Below, one piece after another: positions 32,501-45,135 of a stretch of DNA of 64,000 nucleotides (the stretch's first letter is position 1; the number at the start of each line of letters is the position of its first letter). The DNA comes from Chrysoporthe austroafricana (Eukaryota > Ascomycota > Sordariomycetes > Diaporthales > Cryphonectriaceae): positions 2,666,001 to 2,730,000 of the forward strand of contig JYIP02000008.1 of NCBI GenBank assembly GCA_001051155.2, read 5' to 3'. A program made the translations under genes and the position numbers. The notes below the pieces were generated by a model, which saw nothing but the letters and a program-made list of their open reading frames with translations, was not told the origin of the DNA and searched no databases.

Positions 32501-35500
32501 GCTTCACGACCTCGCACATGCGTCCAACCGCCTCGGCCGGTCTTGGTGCATATAAGCGCAGCCCAGCATCAGACGCGACCAGGATGTCGTATTTATCCTT
32601 GGGTGCATCATCGGGGAGATCTTGCGCGAAATTTAGAACCTCGGGCGATCCTTGTCGCTCAATCCCCTTCTTGATCAGCGCGTCGTCTTGACTGGTTGTG
32701 TTTACATCCCAAGTCTTAGCCAGTTTGGCTAGGTTGCTTTGCTGGAATAGACTACCTGTATTCGCCGCTATTTCAAGGACGGAACACGCCGCGTTCGCAT
32801 GGTGCAGTAATCCAAGGTACTGTATTCGTAAGTAAATAGTTGATTACAAGACTTCGGCAATAGGCAGACAGCATTCGATACATACCTCAACCAATTTAGC
32901 TTCACCTGTAGGCAGTCTGGACAATATAGAGTACAGATCCTCGGAAGAAAGAAGTCCAATCGCGGGCTTCCATGTTAGTTTGCCAGCAATCGACTTAGTG
33001 CTAGCTGAAGGAGACGCGCCGGCGATTTCGGCACACAGGAACCCTTGAATCACTATCGTGGGGAACTGTTCTTTGTCATCTAGCATGACTATATCGGCAT
33101 TGAGCTCGTTAAGTCCGTGTCGGTCAGCATTGGAAAAGCCTGGGAGGATTGTGCCGGTGTGGAAGGGAACATCGGCCGAGATGGTGACCGCATCGATGGA
33201 CTTCGGAACCATGGCTGTCTTCGGATCGTATTTACCTCCCTTGACGGCCGCAAAGGCCAGGTGGAAGACGGCATCCAGAGTCGCCGGATGAATTGTGTAG
33301 GCACGACTATTAAACCCGGGGATAGGAACTTCAGGAAGCCGCACGGCGCCGATGCTCTGGCCATCCCGGTGACGGGCCTCGCAGACGTTTGTGAAGGCTG
33401 GACCGTAGTCGAGGCCCCAGGAACGCATGTCGGCATAGAAGCTGTCAGGATCTAGACGGCTTACACACATCTTCTGCGCCTCGTCGTACTGCGCCTTCAA
33501 AGTCTGCTGTTCTAGGTGCCTCTCACGGTTCGCGTCGGTTCCTTCTGCGGGCTCATACTCAATCATAATCAGGCCGCAGCAATTCTGTACCAAGGATTTG
33601 CCGTCCGAGGATGTTGTGACGGTGAATTGTGTCCATGTTGACGCTGAGTCTCTCGTGCCGGCTATGTGCGGTCGAAGCTGGACAATACACTCCAGGTCAG
33701 CATCATCGGTCATGACAGCAGCCGCGGTCAGCTGGATATCCCTGAGGTTGAAAGTCGCAATCTGGCGGGTCTTGTCGGCTGTCTGGGCGGCGGCATCGAT
33801 CGCCATAGCAATATATCCCGCTCCTGGGTAAAGTATAGATCCCTGGATCTTATGGTCTGAGATCCACGGCGCCTCAGATAATCGGAGGAAGCTCTTCCAA
33901 AGACGCTCACCTTCCATCATGGACGGGCTGGGGGCGCCGAGAAGGCCAGGCTTGGGCGCATCCCTCAAAAGAAATTCCCTGTCGACTCGAGAATCATGCC
34001 AGAACCTCTGCGAATGGTTCCAGGGGTACGTCGGTAGATCAACAAGAGGCTTGCTAAAATGCATAAGGCCATCGCCGTTTACCTCGCGGATATTCACCTG
34101 GCAACCCTGTGTAAATAGGGCTCCTGTGGTATTTACGGCCGTGTCGACGCCGTTCATGTTGCGTGTAAGAATAGAGTAGTAAGGGACTTTGGTGATGCCG
34201 TGCGCCTTCAGGGACTGGGTTGATGGGCCTTGTAATACCGAGTGTGGTCCAACCTCGAGCAGGACATCTACAGCATTTTCATCCTGTCGCATATCGCCGT
34301 TGATCGGGCGGACCATGTCGTAGACTGCCTTGGAGAATTGGACAGGCGCCGTGATGCTTGCTACCCAATGGTCGACACCCAGCCGACCAGGCTCGATCGC
34401 GCTGCCGGTGACAGTTGAGTACATGGTACAGCCGCCTGCAGGAGCAACGATAGGCCTGATATCGGCTGTAAGGGCACGGTATTCGTCGGCTATGATTTCC
34501 ATGTGGTGCGAGTGATATGCAGTATCGACCACCAGCTTTCTTGCAAAGATGCTTGCCGCCTTGAGCATACCGAGAAGCTGGTTGATCCCCGTACTGTCTC
34601 CCGCGATGGTAGTACTGGTTGGAGAGTTGATGCAGGCGACGACCACTTTCCCATCTGTAACCTTGGAAATCCATTCTTCCGCTACCTCGGAAGGCAGACC
34701 AACGGCCATCATCGACCCGTCGACTTCAGGCGCCTTCGCCTTGATCCTCGACGCGACGAAACCCCGATAGTAGGCAACCTTCCACGCGTCCTGCTTACTT
34801 AGCCCTCCAAAAGCATAGGAGGCAGCGATCTCTCCGCCTGAGTGGCCCGTGACAGCAGTGGGCACTATATTCCAGGACCTTAGTAAGTCCACGAGAGCGA
34901 TTTGCAGAATGGAAGAAAGGGAGTGGCTATATAGGGCTTGGTTTATCAGCGATGTCATCTTGTTCTTGAGCAGCTCCTCTTTCACCGACCAGGTGCATCC
35001 ACAGGCCTGTTGAAGATAAGTGTCAGCTGCCTCAATACTCTCACTGAAGACCTTGTATGCCATGAGCTCTACTCCCATCCTTGGCCACTGAGCGCCTTGG
35101 CCCGTGAAGACAAATCCCACCCGAGGGCTTCTGGAGGATTTGACCGCTAACGCCCGACTCTCGTCGTCGCTTGCGGTCAGCGAGGCAGTGAGGTCTTCTA
35201 GTGAGGAGGCAATCGCGTACGTCTTCCACTGGAAACGTGACCTTCTCTCGCCTAATGTGTAAGCCAGTTCGGCCATAAATGCCTCTACCTTGCTTTTTTC
35301 ACATGAGCTATTGCCATGATACCTGTAAGTCTTAGTTTGGATGTAATTGGCAAGCTGCTGTTCGATCCGCTTGAGTCCGTCCTTATCCTGCGCGCTCCAG
35401 ACAAACAGGCGAGGCGTGCGAGTGTCCAGATTGGGCTCGTGGACATTCGTTTTGGCCGCAAAGCCATTCATGCCGTTGACACCGTTCGAAGGATGCATAT

Positions 35501-37034
35501 TGACACCATTCGAAATATGTCCGTTCAAAGCATGCTTTCTAGCGCTCAAGTAGTGGTATGCATCGTCTAGGATCGCATGTGCGTTTGATCCACCGTAGCC
35601 AAACGAGTTGACGCTGATGCGGCGCACACCATCCGTAGGCCACGGGCTCAGTTCTGTCGGGACCAGCACGTGCCATTTGTCCCATTGGATGTTTGGGTTA
35701 GGATTTTTGAAGTGGATATTCGGCGGAATCAGGCCAGTCTCAAGCATAAGCACTGCCTTGATGATACCGGCGATTCCAGCCGCCGCTTCAAGATGACCAA
35801 TCTGGAAACTCAGATTGTTAAAATAAGGTAAATCTTGGTCTAGAACGGGAGTAGACCCACATTGGATTTCACGGATCCTACGATCAATTTGTTCTCTGGG
35901 CTATGCGATGCAGCTATGGTACCTGCCAGGGCTTCCATTTCTTGGTGGTCGCCAACCTTAGTACCAGTACCCTGTGAAGAAAGATTACCAATTAGCGAAC
36001 AGAAAAGGAGAAAACAAAACAAAAGATAGGGAGACATACATGAGCCTCGACGTATGCCGTCGTACCAAAATCCAAACCGGCGTTCTGGTAGACCTCTTCG
36101 ATCAGGGTCATTTGCGCTTCTGCATTAGGCATTGTAAGTCCCTTGGTTCGGCCGTCCTGGTTCGAAGCAGTTCCCCGGATGACTGCTCTTATCGGATCGC
36201 CTGCGGCAATCGCGTCATCTGTACGCTTGAGGATAATACAGCCGAATCCCTCACCACGGCCGTAACCGTCAGCAGACTCGTCAAAGCTCTTACACTTTCC
36301 ATCAGGGGACAGGAATCCGTGATTGGACAGGAAAATGAACATCTCGGGGTTCATTAGAAAACTGCTGGCTCCCACAATCGCAATATCGGACTCGCCTGTA
36401 CGTAGACTTTGGCACGCAAGGTGCAACGCTACCATACTGGACGAGCAGGCCGTGTTTACCGGGAAGGATGGGCCCCTCAAGTCCCACAACCAGGATATCC
36501 TGTTGGCTATCGAAGCTGGGCATGTCCCCGTGAATGTGTACTGCGGCGCGTTATCCAGGTCTCTGCATATCATGTCGCGGTAGTCGGTTGTGACATTTCC
36601 CATGAAAACTCCAGTTCGCGTCCCAGCAACTTGATGAAGCGGAAGGCCGGCCCGCTCCAGAGCCTCGTATGTCACTTCCATCATAATTCGCTGCTGAGGG
36701 TCCATGGCGTCGACGTCGTGTTTCGGAAGACCGAAGAAACTTGCGTCAAATCTGGAGAGGTCTTCTCGCAAGAAGTGAGCGCCTTTCGCAGCGCTCGTGG
36801 CGCGCCTCTTGTTTGGTGACCAGAAAGCTTCTACATTGAACCGCTCCCGGGGTACCTCGCTCCATGCCGCTAGTGGTTGGGCAAACGTCAATAAAAGGAA
36901 CAATCTGTTGAGGAGAATGTATAATGCTTACATTCCCCCGCACAAATGGACTGCCAAAAGTTCTCGAGGGTATCGCCTTCTCCGGGAAACCTGCACGATA
37001 GACCAGTAACGGCAATGGTATCGTACTTTGCCAT
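29514..37034 (-). CDS. Highly reducing polyketide synthase (KS-AT-DH-vestigial MT-ER-KR-ACP)
   Basis: Six exons: 37034-36932, 36869-36040, 35971-35861, 35801-32886, 32819-31609 and 31548-29514. They sum to 2401 aa with every join in frame. The KS has VNTACSSSM (Cys about 176), the EAHGTGTKVGD His and KSNIGHLEAAAG. The AT has FTGQGAQW and GHSGGE. The DH has HKIQGSILYP and HPATLDAVFH. Next, where a 300-400 aa C-methyltransferase would sit, only a short piece follows (VLEIAANTG, YDILVASDAG), so methylation is probably lost. The ER has AAAGGVGQVACQIAQ, the KR GGLGGLGRSLA, and the ACP GFDSLVAIE near the C-terminus. There is no release domain. By inference the reduced acyl chain passes to the SAT domain of the adjacent NR-PKS. 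Confidence 0.93.
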
Positions 37035-37860
37035 CTTTGATGTACCTCTAGGCTGAATGTATGTTGAATGAATAACCGGACTGCTCTGTGGTACTGTATA
37101 TAATTGGGTGAGATATGTTGGAATCTGTTATGTACTTAAGTACGTGGCTATATCACGCCAGAGCCTTGAATGTTGACTACAGTCCTGGAATTTTGTATAT
37201 GATAATCGACTCAATGGCTTAACCACTTGGGATCCTGCACATGTTGACTTTCGAGTCCTTGTATCAACTGAAGTCAAGAATCCGGTTCCACTACAGGCCT
37301 AGCCTGTTTGTTGCGCTATCTGCATCGCATTGCTTCGTATCTGATGGCGTCTATCTCTGCTGATCGCCAGTACTCACCGGGAAGAATGCGTATCTCTGTC
37401 GGGCAACATCTCGGCTATGCCCATGTAAGAGGAATCTTACTATTTAGTAACGTAATGAGCAAAGCCGAAGCGCGCTGGTTAGAGGTTGGTGTAAGCTGCC
37501 TTTGAAACTTTCCGAAGGATTTCCCGATTGGTTGGATCGTTGTGAGCACAGAGGGAACTTTGGGATTGGCTATTCCTTCACCATGCCTCTTACCTTGTCG
37601 GGCCGATTACCTAGACAGTATCACCACACGAGGTTTCGGTAAAAGAACACACAACACTCGCCTCGGCACCGGGAAACATGGTCGGGGCTGCCCTTGAGTA
37701 ATGGCCCTCGGACTCGTTTTCAAATCGAAGAGAATCCTGCATATCAACGGCCAATCTCCCGACCGTGGTCTGAGAAACAAGTATTCAACTTGTTAAGGTG
37801 TCAGGCCTTGCCAGGAGAACCGCTCTCTGATTTTCGAGGCTACCCACAAAAGACTTAATC
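37035..37860. promoter_or_regulatory. Bidirectional promoter of the two PKS genes
   Basis: An 826-bp region between the divergent HR-PKS and NR-PKS starts, an arrangement suited to joint control. It contains TCGGGCCGATTACCTAGAC (37598-37616), which matches 17 of 19 bases with a site in the P450 2/O-methyltransferase C promoter at 48436-48454. Confidence 0.6.
37598..37616 (+). promoter_or_regulatory. Shared cluster motif, copy 1 (TCGGGCCGAYTACCTASAC)
   Basis: It lies 263 bp before the NR-PKS ATG. It starts with the 9-bp palindrome-like TCGGGCCGA, which has AflR half-sites TCG and CGA separated by three bases. The match with copy 2 continues beyond the palindrome. Confidence 0.45.
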
Positions 37861-40800
37861 ATGGCAGATCGACTGAAGCTGTGTATTTTTGGCGACCAGA
37901 CATGCGATCTAAGACCGCACTGGAAAGAGTTGTTCCAAATTCGGAGCAACCCAGCCGTGGAGGACTTCCTTGCGAAGGCGTACAACGCCGTCCGCGAGGA
38001 AATATACAAGCTGCCATTCGAGGCGAGAAACAACCTTCCACGGTTCACCTGTCTAAATGACCTAATCCTGTCGAACCAAGCCGGTGCCAGACGCTGTCTT
38101 GCCATTGATACAGCTGTCAGTTGCATCTACGAACTTGCGATTTTCATTAGGTGAGGAAAATCAGGTCATATCAACTATCTATTTGCCATGAAGATTTATA
38201 GACTCATGTATTTAAACAGCCAGGCAGATACTTGGTATCATGGAGAAGGGGAGCTCATGACCATGGGCCTTTGCCTCGGAGGGCTTGTAGCCGCTGCTGT
38301 GTGCTCCAGCCGAACCACCCTCGGTATTATTCCCAGGGCTGTGGAAGCGGTCATAGCAGCGTTCCGAACAGGCCTGCAAGCGAGCGAGACGGCGAAGCGT
38401 CTTGTACCACGACAATCACACGACGAATTCGAAGGCAACTGGTCCATACTTTGCAGTGGATACACGGCTTCTTCTGAAGCCCTGAGCAAGTATTGTGAAA
38501 GAACTGTGGGTATTCCTCCATTATCCGGAGTTCAGTAATTAGCTGTTTGAATGACTGATCTTGCTCTCGCCATCAAATTAGGCTCTACCGTTGACCACCA
38601 GGCCTTTCATCAGTGCCTTCTCCTCGAATTCCATCACTGTGAGTGGGTCACCAGGCTCACTCACGCGGTTAGTTGAATCAGAGGAATTCAAAGGCATCAG
38701 ATCCAAGAAGCTTCCTGTATATGGACCTCTCCATGCTCCCCAACTATACACGGAAGCCGATGTCAACGACATCGTTGAAGGCTTGGGCTCAGCAAGCAGT
38801 ACTAGAGGTACTGAGCGTTCCGATCAGATTGCGTTCCTGTCAAGCACCGGTGCAATGATTAGGGGACCTGATTTCGCTAGCCTCTTGAAAGCCGCTGTGG
38901 ATGCCATCGTGGCCCAACCGATGCGATTCCCTGCCTTACTCGATCAACTTCAGGTTCACATTCAGGCTGTAAATCCAAAGTCATTCGAAATGATTCCTAT
39001 AGCTACTACAGTCGATCGCCTTGTCTACAACACGTTCAAGACGACACCACTGGCCTCGCTAGTGTCTCCTCCACCCCCACCATCCGCCCAGCAGAAGTCG
39101 GGTATTCCTGAGACTTCATCTCCTAATCCCAAGACTCCCAAGCTTGCCATCATTGGCATGTCGGGACGCTTCCCCGGTGGTGCCAACTCAACCGAAGCCT
39201 TTTGGGATATCCTGTACCACGGCCTGGATGTGCACAAGGCTGTCCCGCCGCGTCGCTGGGATGTGAATACCCACGTTGATCCCACGCTGAACAAGAAGAA
39301 CACAGGGGCGGTTCCATGGGGCTGCTGGATCGACGATGCCGGCCTTTTTGATGCTCGTTTCTTCAGCATTTCACCCCGCGAGGCGCCGCAGATCGACCCT
39401 GCACAGCGCCTTGCCCTGATGACTGTCTACGAAGCCGTCGAACAGTCCGGCATCGTTGTGGATGCGACCCCTTCCACCCGACCTGACCGAGTCGGTGTGT
39501 TCTACGGTGTGACAGCTAACGACTGGGCCGAGACGAATAGCACCCAAGACATCGACACGTACCTGATCCCAGGAGGAAACCGAGCATTCATTCCAGGCCG
39601 TATCAACTACTTTTACAAGTTCAGCGGCCCTAGTTATGCAGTTGATACCGCCTGCTCATCCGCGCTGTCTGCTATTCATATCGCGTGCAACTCGCTCTGG
39701 AGAGGTGATATTGACACTGCCATTACCGGCGGAACCAACATTATGACAAACCCGGATCCCCACGCGGGCCTAGACCGAGGGCATTTCCTCTCACGCACGG
39801 GCAATTGCAAGACCTTTGATGATGGCGCCGATGGATACTGCCGAGGAGAAGGTGTCGGTACTGTCGTGATCAAGCGTCTTGACGACGCCATTGCCGACAA
39901 CGATCCCATATTAGCCGTTATCCTGGATACCTATACGAACCACTCATCAGAATCCGAGTCTATCACACGACCCCACGCTGGCGCTCAGCGTGCTATTTTT
40001 GGCAAGGTCATGAACCAGGGCGTCGTGGATCCCTACTCCATCAGCTATGTTGAAATGCACGGAACAGGGACCCAAGTCGGCGATGCCACGGAGATGTCTA
40101 GTGTTCTGTCATCCTTCGCGCCGCCGCTGTCCGAGGTCTCCCGCGGTAGATCAGAGAATGAAGCTCTCTACCTAGGTTCTGCTAAAGCAAACATTGGCCA
40201 TGGTGAGGCTTCCTCGGGATCGTCAGCCCTCATCAAGGTGCTGTTGATGATGCAGAACAACATGATTGTTCCTCACTGCGGAATTAAGACAAGAATAAAC
40301 CACAAGTTCCCGACGGACCTCGCGGAACGAAATGTACACATCGCCTCAAGTCCTATCCCGTGGGAAAGGAGTTCCGACCCTTCCAAGCCCAGAAGAGTGC
40401 TCGTTAACAACTTCAGTGCCGCCGGTGGCAACACGGCCATTTTGCTAGAGGATGCACCGCTCAAACCTGAGTCTACTGATGTCGACCCACGAAGCGTTCA
40501 CCTTGTTGCTGTGTCGGCTAAAACAGGCACTGCTATTCAGGGTAACCTCAGGGCCTTGCTCGGGTACATCAAACAGAATCCAGATGTCTCCCTATCACAG
40601 CTGTCGTACACAACCACGGCACGTCGCATGCACCATCAGCACCGTGTCATGCTTTCTGGCTCCCGTGTCGAGGATATTTGCAGGCAAATCGAGACGGCCC
40701 TTCAAGACAATGCAGGAGTGACGAGGCCCAAGTCCACCCCGAACTTCGTCTTCACATTCACCGGCCAGGGAGCACAGTTTCCCGGCATGGGCAAGGAGCT

Positions 40801-43800
40801 CCTGGCCCACATCGGTCTCTTCCGTAAGGAAATGTACCGACTAGATCAGATCTGCCAGAACTTGGGCTTCCCGTCGATGCTTCCAGTTATCGAGGCCGAC
40901 GAGGAACAAGACATTAGCACCTTTTCGCCTGCCGCGGTTCAACTGGCAAGCACCTGCATGCAGATCGCATTGGGCAAGCTGTGGGAATCATGGAACATTG
41001 TCCCGGTCGCCGTTGTCGGCCATAGTCTGGGCGAGTACGCTGCTCTCAACTACGCCGGGGTGCTCTCGGACGCGGATACCCTCTACCTCGTGGGGAAGAG
41101 AGCCGATCTCCTCCAGAAGAAGTGCACGCGCGAAACCCATGCTATGCTCGTCGTTAGGGGCTCCGTTGACGAAATTACGGCTGCCCTGGGAGGTGCTAAA
41201 GACATGATCGAGTTCGCCTGCATAAACTCGCCAGTCGAGACCGTCCTCGCCGGATCTAACAAGGCCATCTCGGAGGTGCGGACAATTCTCGCCGATGCCG
41301 ACAGAAAGACGACCCTCCTCAAGGTCCCCTTCGCATTCCACTCCTGTCAGCTGGACCCCATGCTTTCAGACCTGAAGGAAGTCGCCCGAAGTGTTACCTT
41401 CTTCAAGCCCAAGTTGCCTGTGCTGTGTCCCCTAGATGGCACAGTTGTGGATGACGATGGCGTTTTTGGCCCCAAGTATCTGGCCCGCCACTCTCGCCAA
41501 CCTGTCAACATGATCCAGGCCCTCTTGGCAGGACGCAGCAGCAAGCTCATCAGTGATACCACCATGACGCTGGAAATTGGGCCCCACCCAGCCATGGGGG
41601 GTATGGTCCGGGCCGTCCTGGGTTCACACGTACCATCTCTTGCTTCATCGCAGCGTGGTAGGCCGGCTTGGTCAGTCCTCAGCACAACCATGAAACAGCT
41701 GTACACAGCAGGTGCCGCCATTCGTTGGACAGCATACCATGCCGACTTCAAGGCCTCACACAACGTCCTGTCGTTGCCAACCTATAGCTGGGACTTGAAG
41801 GACTACTGGATCACTTACGTCAACGACTGGTCCCTGCGCAAGGGCGACCCTCCGCTGGTGATCAATGGTGGTGGTGGTAGCCCGAGAATTGAGACCACAA
41901 CAATCCATAGGGTCGTCGAAGAGACCGAGCACGCCGGTGGAGTTCACATGGTTGTCGAGGCCGATATCACCCGCTCGGACCTAAGCCCGCTTGTACAGGG
42001 ACACGAGGTTGATGGGATTCCGCTGTGTACACCGTCAGTCTACGCAGATATTGCGCTGAGTCTTGGTACCTACTTTCTTCAACGATATCGTCCAGACCAT
42101 GTAAAGAATATCGTGGACGTGACAGACATGACGATTATCAAAGCACTGATTCTACGGCCTGGTGCAACACAACAGCTCATGCAAGCCCATTCCGAGGTTG
42201 AATGGTCATCTGATTCAGGTATTATCAAATTTATGTCCTTCGATGTAGGTCTCCCTTTCTCCCTCCCTCCCTCCTCTAGGCGGCAAACTCACTAACCGGG
42301 TAACAGAACAAGCGGAAGTTGCAGGAACACGCCCGATGCAAGGTCGTCTTCAAAGATGGGTCTCTTCAGCAAATACTTCAGAAGGGTGTCCCTGACCTGA
42401 AGCAAAAGCTCCAAAATCTCCGAGACGGCGTCCTATCGGGGGCTGTGAACCGCTACACCGGCGCCATGTGTTATCGCGCCATCCGGCCGCTCGCACGGTT
42501 CCACCCTGACTACCAAGCCGCCGGCGAGGTCCTTCTTAACAGCGATACTCTTGAGGCTGGCAGTCATCTCAGCTTTGCCAAGGTGAAGAAGGGCGGCAGC
42601 TTCCACACTCACCCGGGCGTGATCGATGCCCTCTCGCAGTGCTGTGGCTTCACCATGAACTGCAATGATTACGCCGAACTGGATGGGGATGTGTTCATGA
42701 ACCATGGCTGGGGCTCGCTCCAACTGTTCGAGCCCATTGACCTCCAAGATGAGTACACAACTTACACGCGCATGAAAGAAGGCCATGATAATTTGTGGCA
42801 CGGTGATGTTGTAGTCTTAAACAGCAAGGACAAAGTCGTTGCCTATTTTGGGCAGATTGTGGTTCGTCTCAGCATTTCTTTCTTTTTTCTCTTCTCTTGT
42901 CTGTTTTTCTTTTTTCTCTTTTCGCTTTACTTTTTCTCTCTTCCAGCAGAATCGAACGCTATGAGCATAACTGACCCTCCCCCCCGCCAGATCCAATGTG
43001 TATCCCGACGGGTCTTGAAGGTTATTCTATCAATTGAAAGTGGCATCAAGTCTGAGAAGCAACTGTCGGCACAACAGCCGCCTATTACTCCAGCTCCTAT
43101 TCCTCCTACCCAAGCCAAGAGTGTACCTAAACGCACTCCTGCGCCAGCGGTTCCTGTTCCTGCTCGAGTCACCGCTGGCAAATCTCAGTCTGCCGTTGTC
43201 GAGAAGGCCCTAGCAATTGTCGCCGAAGAGAGTGGCATCGCCGTGGCCGACCTAACCGACAGCACTGTTTTCGCCGACATCGGTGTTGATTCTCTGCTAG
43301 GCCTGACCATTGCAGCCCGTTTCAAGGAGGAATTAGAGCTGGAGATCGACTTCAACGCTCTACTCTTCGAGCATCCCACAGTGGGTGAGCTCAAATCGTT
43401 CTTCGGAGGAGAAAGCAGCGCTTCTAATTCTTCTCCTTCCGGATCGGTGACCCCAACCTCCTCTGCTGCCCGGGAGTCTGCCGCTTCGAGTGACGAGTGT
43501 TCTTCAAGTCCTCCATCGACGAACGGTGATGAGGATAGCTTGCAGAAAAGGGTGCCCATAGGAAAATTCGACTTCACACGTGCTCTCCAGATCATCTCAG
43601 AGGAGAGCGGAGTTGCGGCTGAGGATTTCACAAGCGATACCGTCTTTTCCGACTCTGGTGTTGACTCTCTGCTCTCCCTGGTTATTGTCAGTCGGTTCAG
43701 AGATGAGTTGGAGCTTGAAATCAAGCACGAGTCTCTATTTCTCGAGTGTCCCACCGTGGGCGAGCTGAAGACGGCCCTGCTAGGGGCGGATGACCCCGCT

Positions 43801-45135
43801 GCCAAAAAAGACGCCGTTGAGAGGAACGAGCAGCCAAAGGAAAGCGACGTGCTGCCGCCACCACCGAAGCATCAGCAGCGTACGCAGGCCGAGATAGCGG
43901 CCTTAGCAGCTCGGGAAAAGGCTGTTGATGAACTTGTCGCCAAGTACACTGCCGGATACTCGGGTCCAGCCTCACCTCCTCCATCCACACCAGCACCAAA
44001 GGATAACGAAAAGGTTGTTCTGATCACGGGCGCTTCAGGAAGCTTGGGGTCGCACTTGGTCTACCACATCGCACAGCTGCCTGACGTGAAGACGGTCGTT
44101 TGCATCAACCGACAGAACCGGGAGGAGCCCTACAAGCGTCAGATGAAGGCCATGAGGGATAAGGGGATACACTTCCCCGAGGCCCTTAAGGATAAGCTGC
44201 TCGTTTTGCAGACCGACACCTCGAAGCCAATGCTAGGTCTCGGGTCTGATGTTTATAATAGACTTGTGGGCACTGCTACCCATCTCATCCACAGTGCTTG
44301 GCCTATGAGTGGTAAGCGGGCCTTAGATGGTTTCGAACCACAGTTCCAAGTGATGAAGAATCTCATCAACCTCACATGCGATATCGCTTCCCTACGTCCC
44401 CCATCTTTCAAGTTCAGCTTCCAGATGGTCTCCTCTATTGGTGTTGTCGGCCTCTACGGCAAACACGACGGCAACCCGACGAAGAAAGTATTTGTACCCG
44501 AAGAGCGGTTCGGAGTCGACTGCATTCTCAACAACGGCTATGGAGACGCCAAATGGGGTTGCGAACGCATGCTAGACGAGACCCTGCACAAGAGCCCCGA
44601 CAGATTCCGCGCCATGGTTGTCCGTCTGGGCCAGATCGCAGGTTCGAAGACGAGCGGCTATTGGAACCCCATGGAGCACTTCGGCTTCGTTATGAAGTCA
44701 TCGCAGACCTTGAACGCCTTACCCGATGTGGCCGGCGAGGTCTACTGGACCCCGGTCAACGACATGGCCGATACTCTTGCGGACCTCGCGCTCTCAGACC
44801 ACACCCCCTACCGCTTCTACCATATCGAGAATCCCGTCGGGCAGCCCTGGAAGGAGATGAATGCCGTTCTGGCAGACGCACTCGGCATCGAGAACTTGAT
44901 CCCCTTCGACGAGTGGGTTAGGCGCGTAGCAGCCGCTCCTCAGCGAGACAACCCGGCCGCTACCCTGTTAGAGTTCCTAAACGATGATTATATCCGCATG
45001 TCTTATGGCGGGCTTGTCCTGGACCCGAGAAATACCTTGGAACATTCTAAATCGCTCAGAGCCGTGGGCCCAGTCAGTGAGGAGGTGGTCCGGAAGTATG
45101 TTCACAGTTGGAAGGAGATTGGTTTCTTGAAATGA
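37861..45135 (+). CDS. Non-reducing polyketide synthase (SAT-KS-AT-PT-ACP-ACP-R)
   Basis: Five exons: 37861-38150, 38220-38505, 38582-42244, 42307-42861 and 42991-45135, giving 2312 aa. The SAT carries GLCLGGL (Cys about 115). The KS starts near 379 with VDTACSSAL (Cys about 550) and KANIGHGEASSG. The AT has FTGQGAQFPGMG and GHSLGE. The PT has GHEVDGIPLC (His about 1333) and HPGVIDAL (Asp about 1520). Two ACPs carry GVDSLL (Ser about 1699 and 1824). The C-terminus is a thioester-reductase domain (TGASGSLGSH, YGDAK), not a thioesterase, so release should give an aldehyde. No C-methyltransferase domain is present. The SAT and the divergent HR-PKS neighbour suggest a reduced, non-acetyl starter. 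The intron at 42862-42990 has no stop in frame, so naive prediction would retain it; splicing restores the usual PT ending (QIVIQCVSRRVL). Confidence 0.94.
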
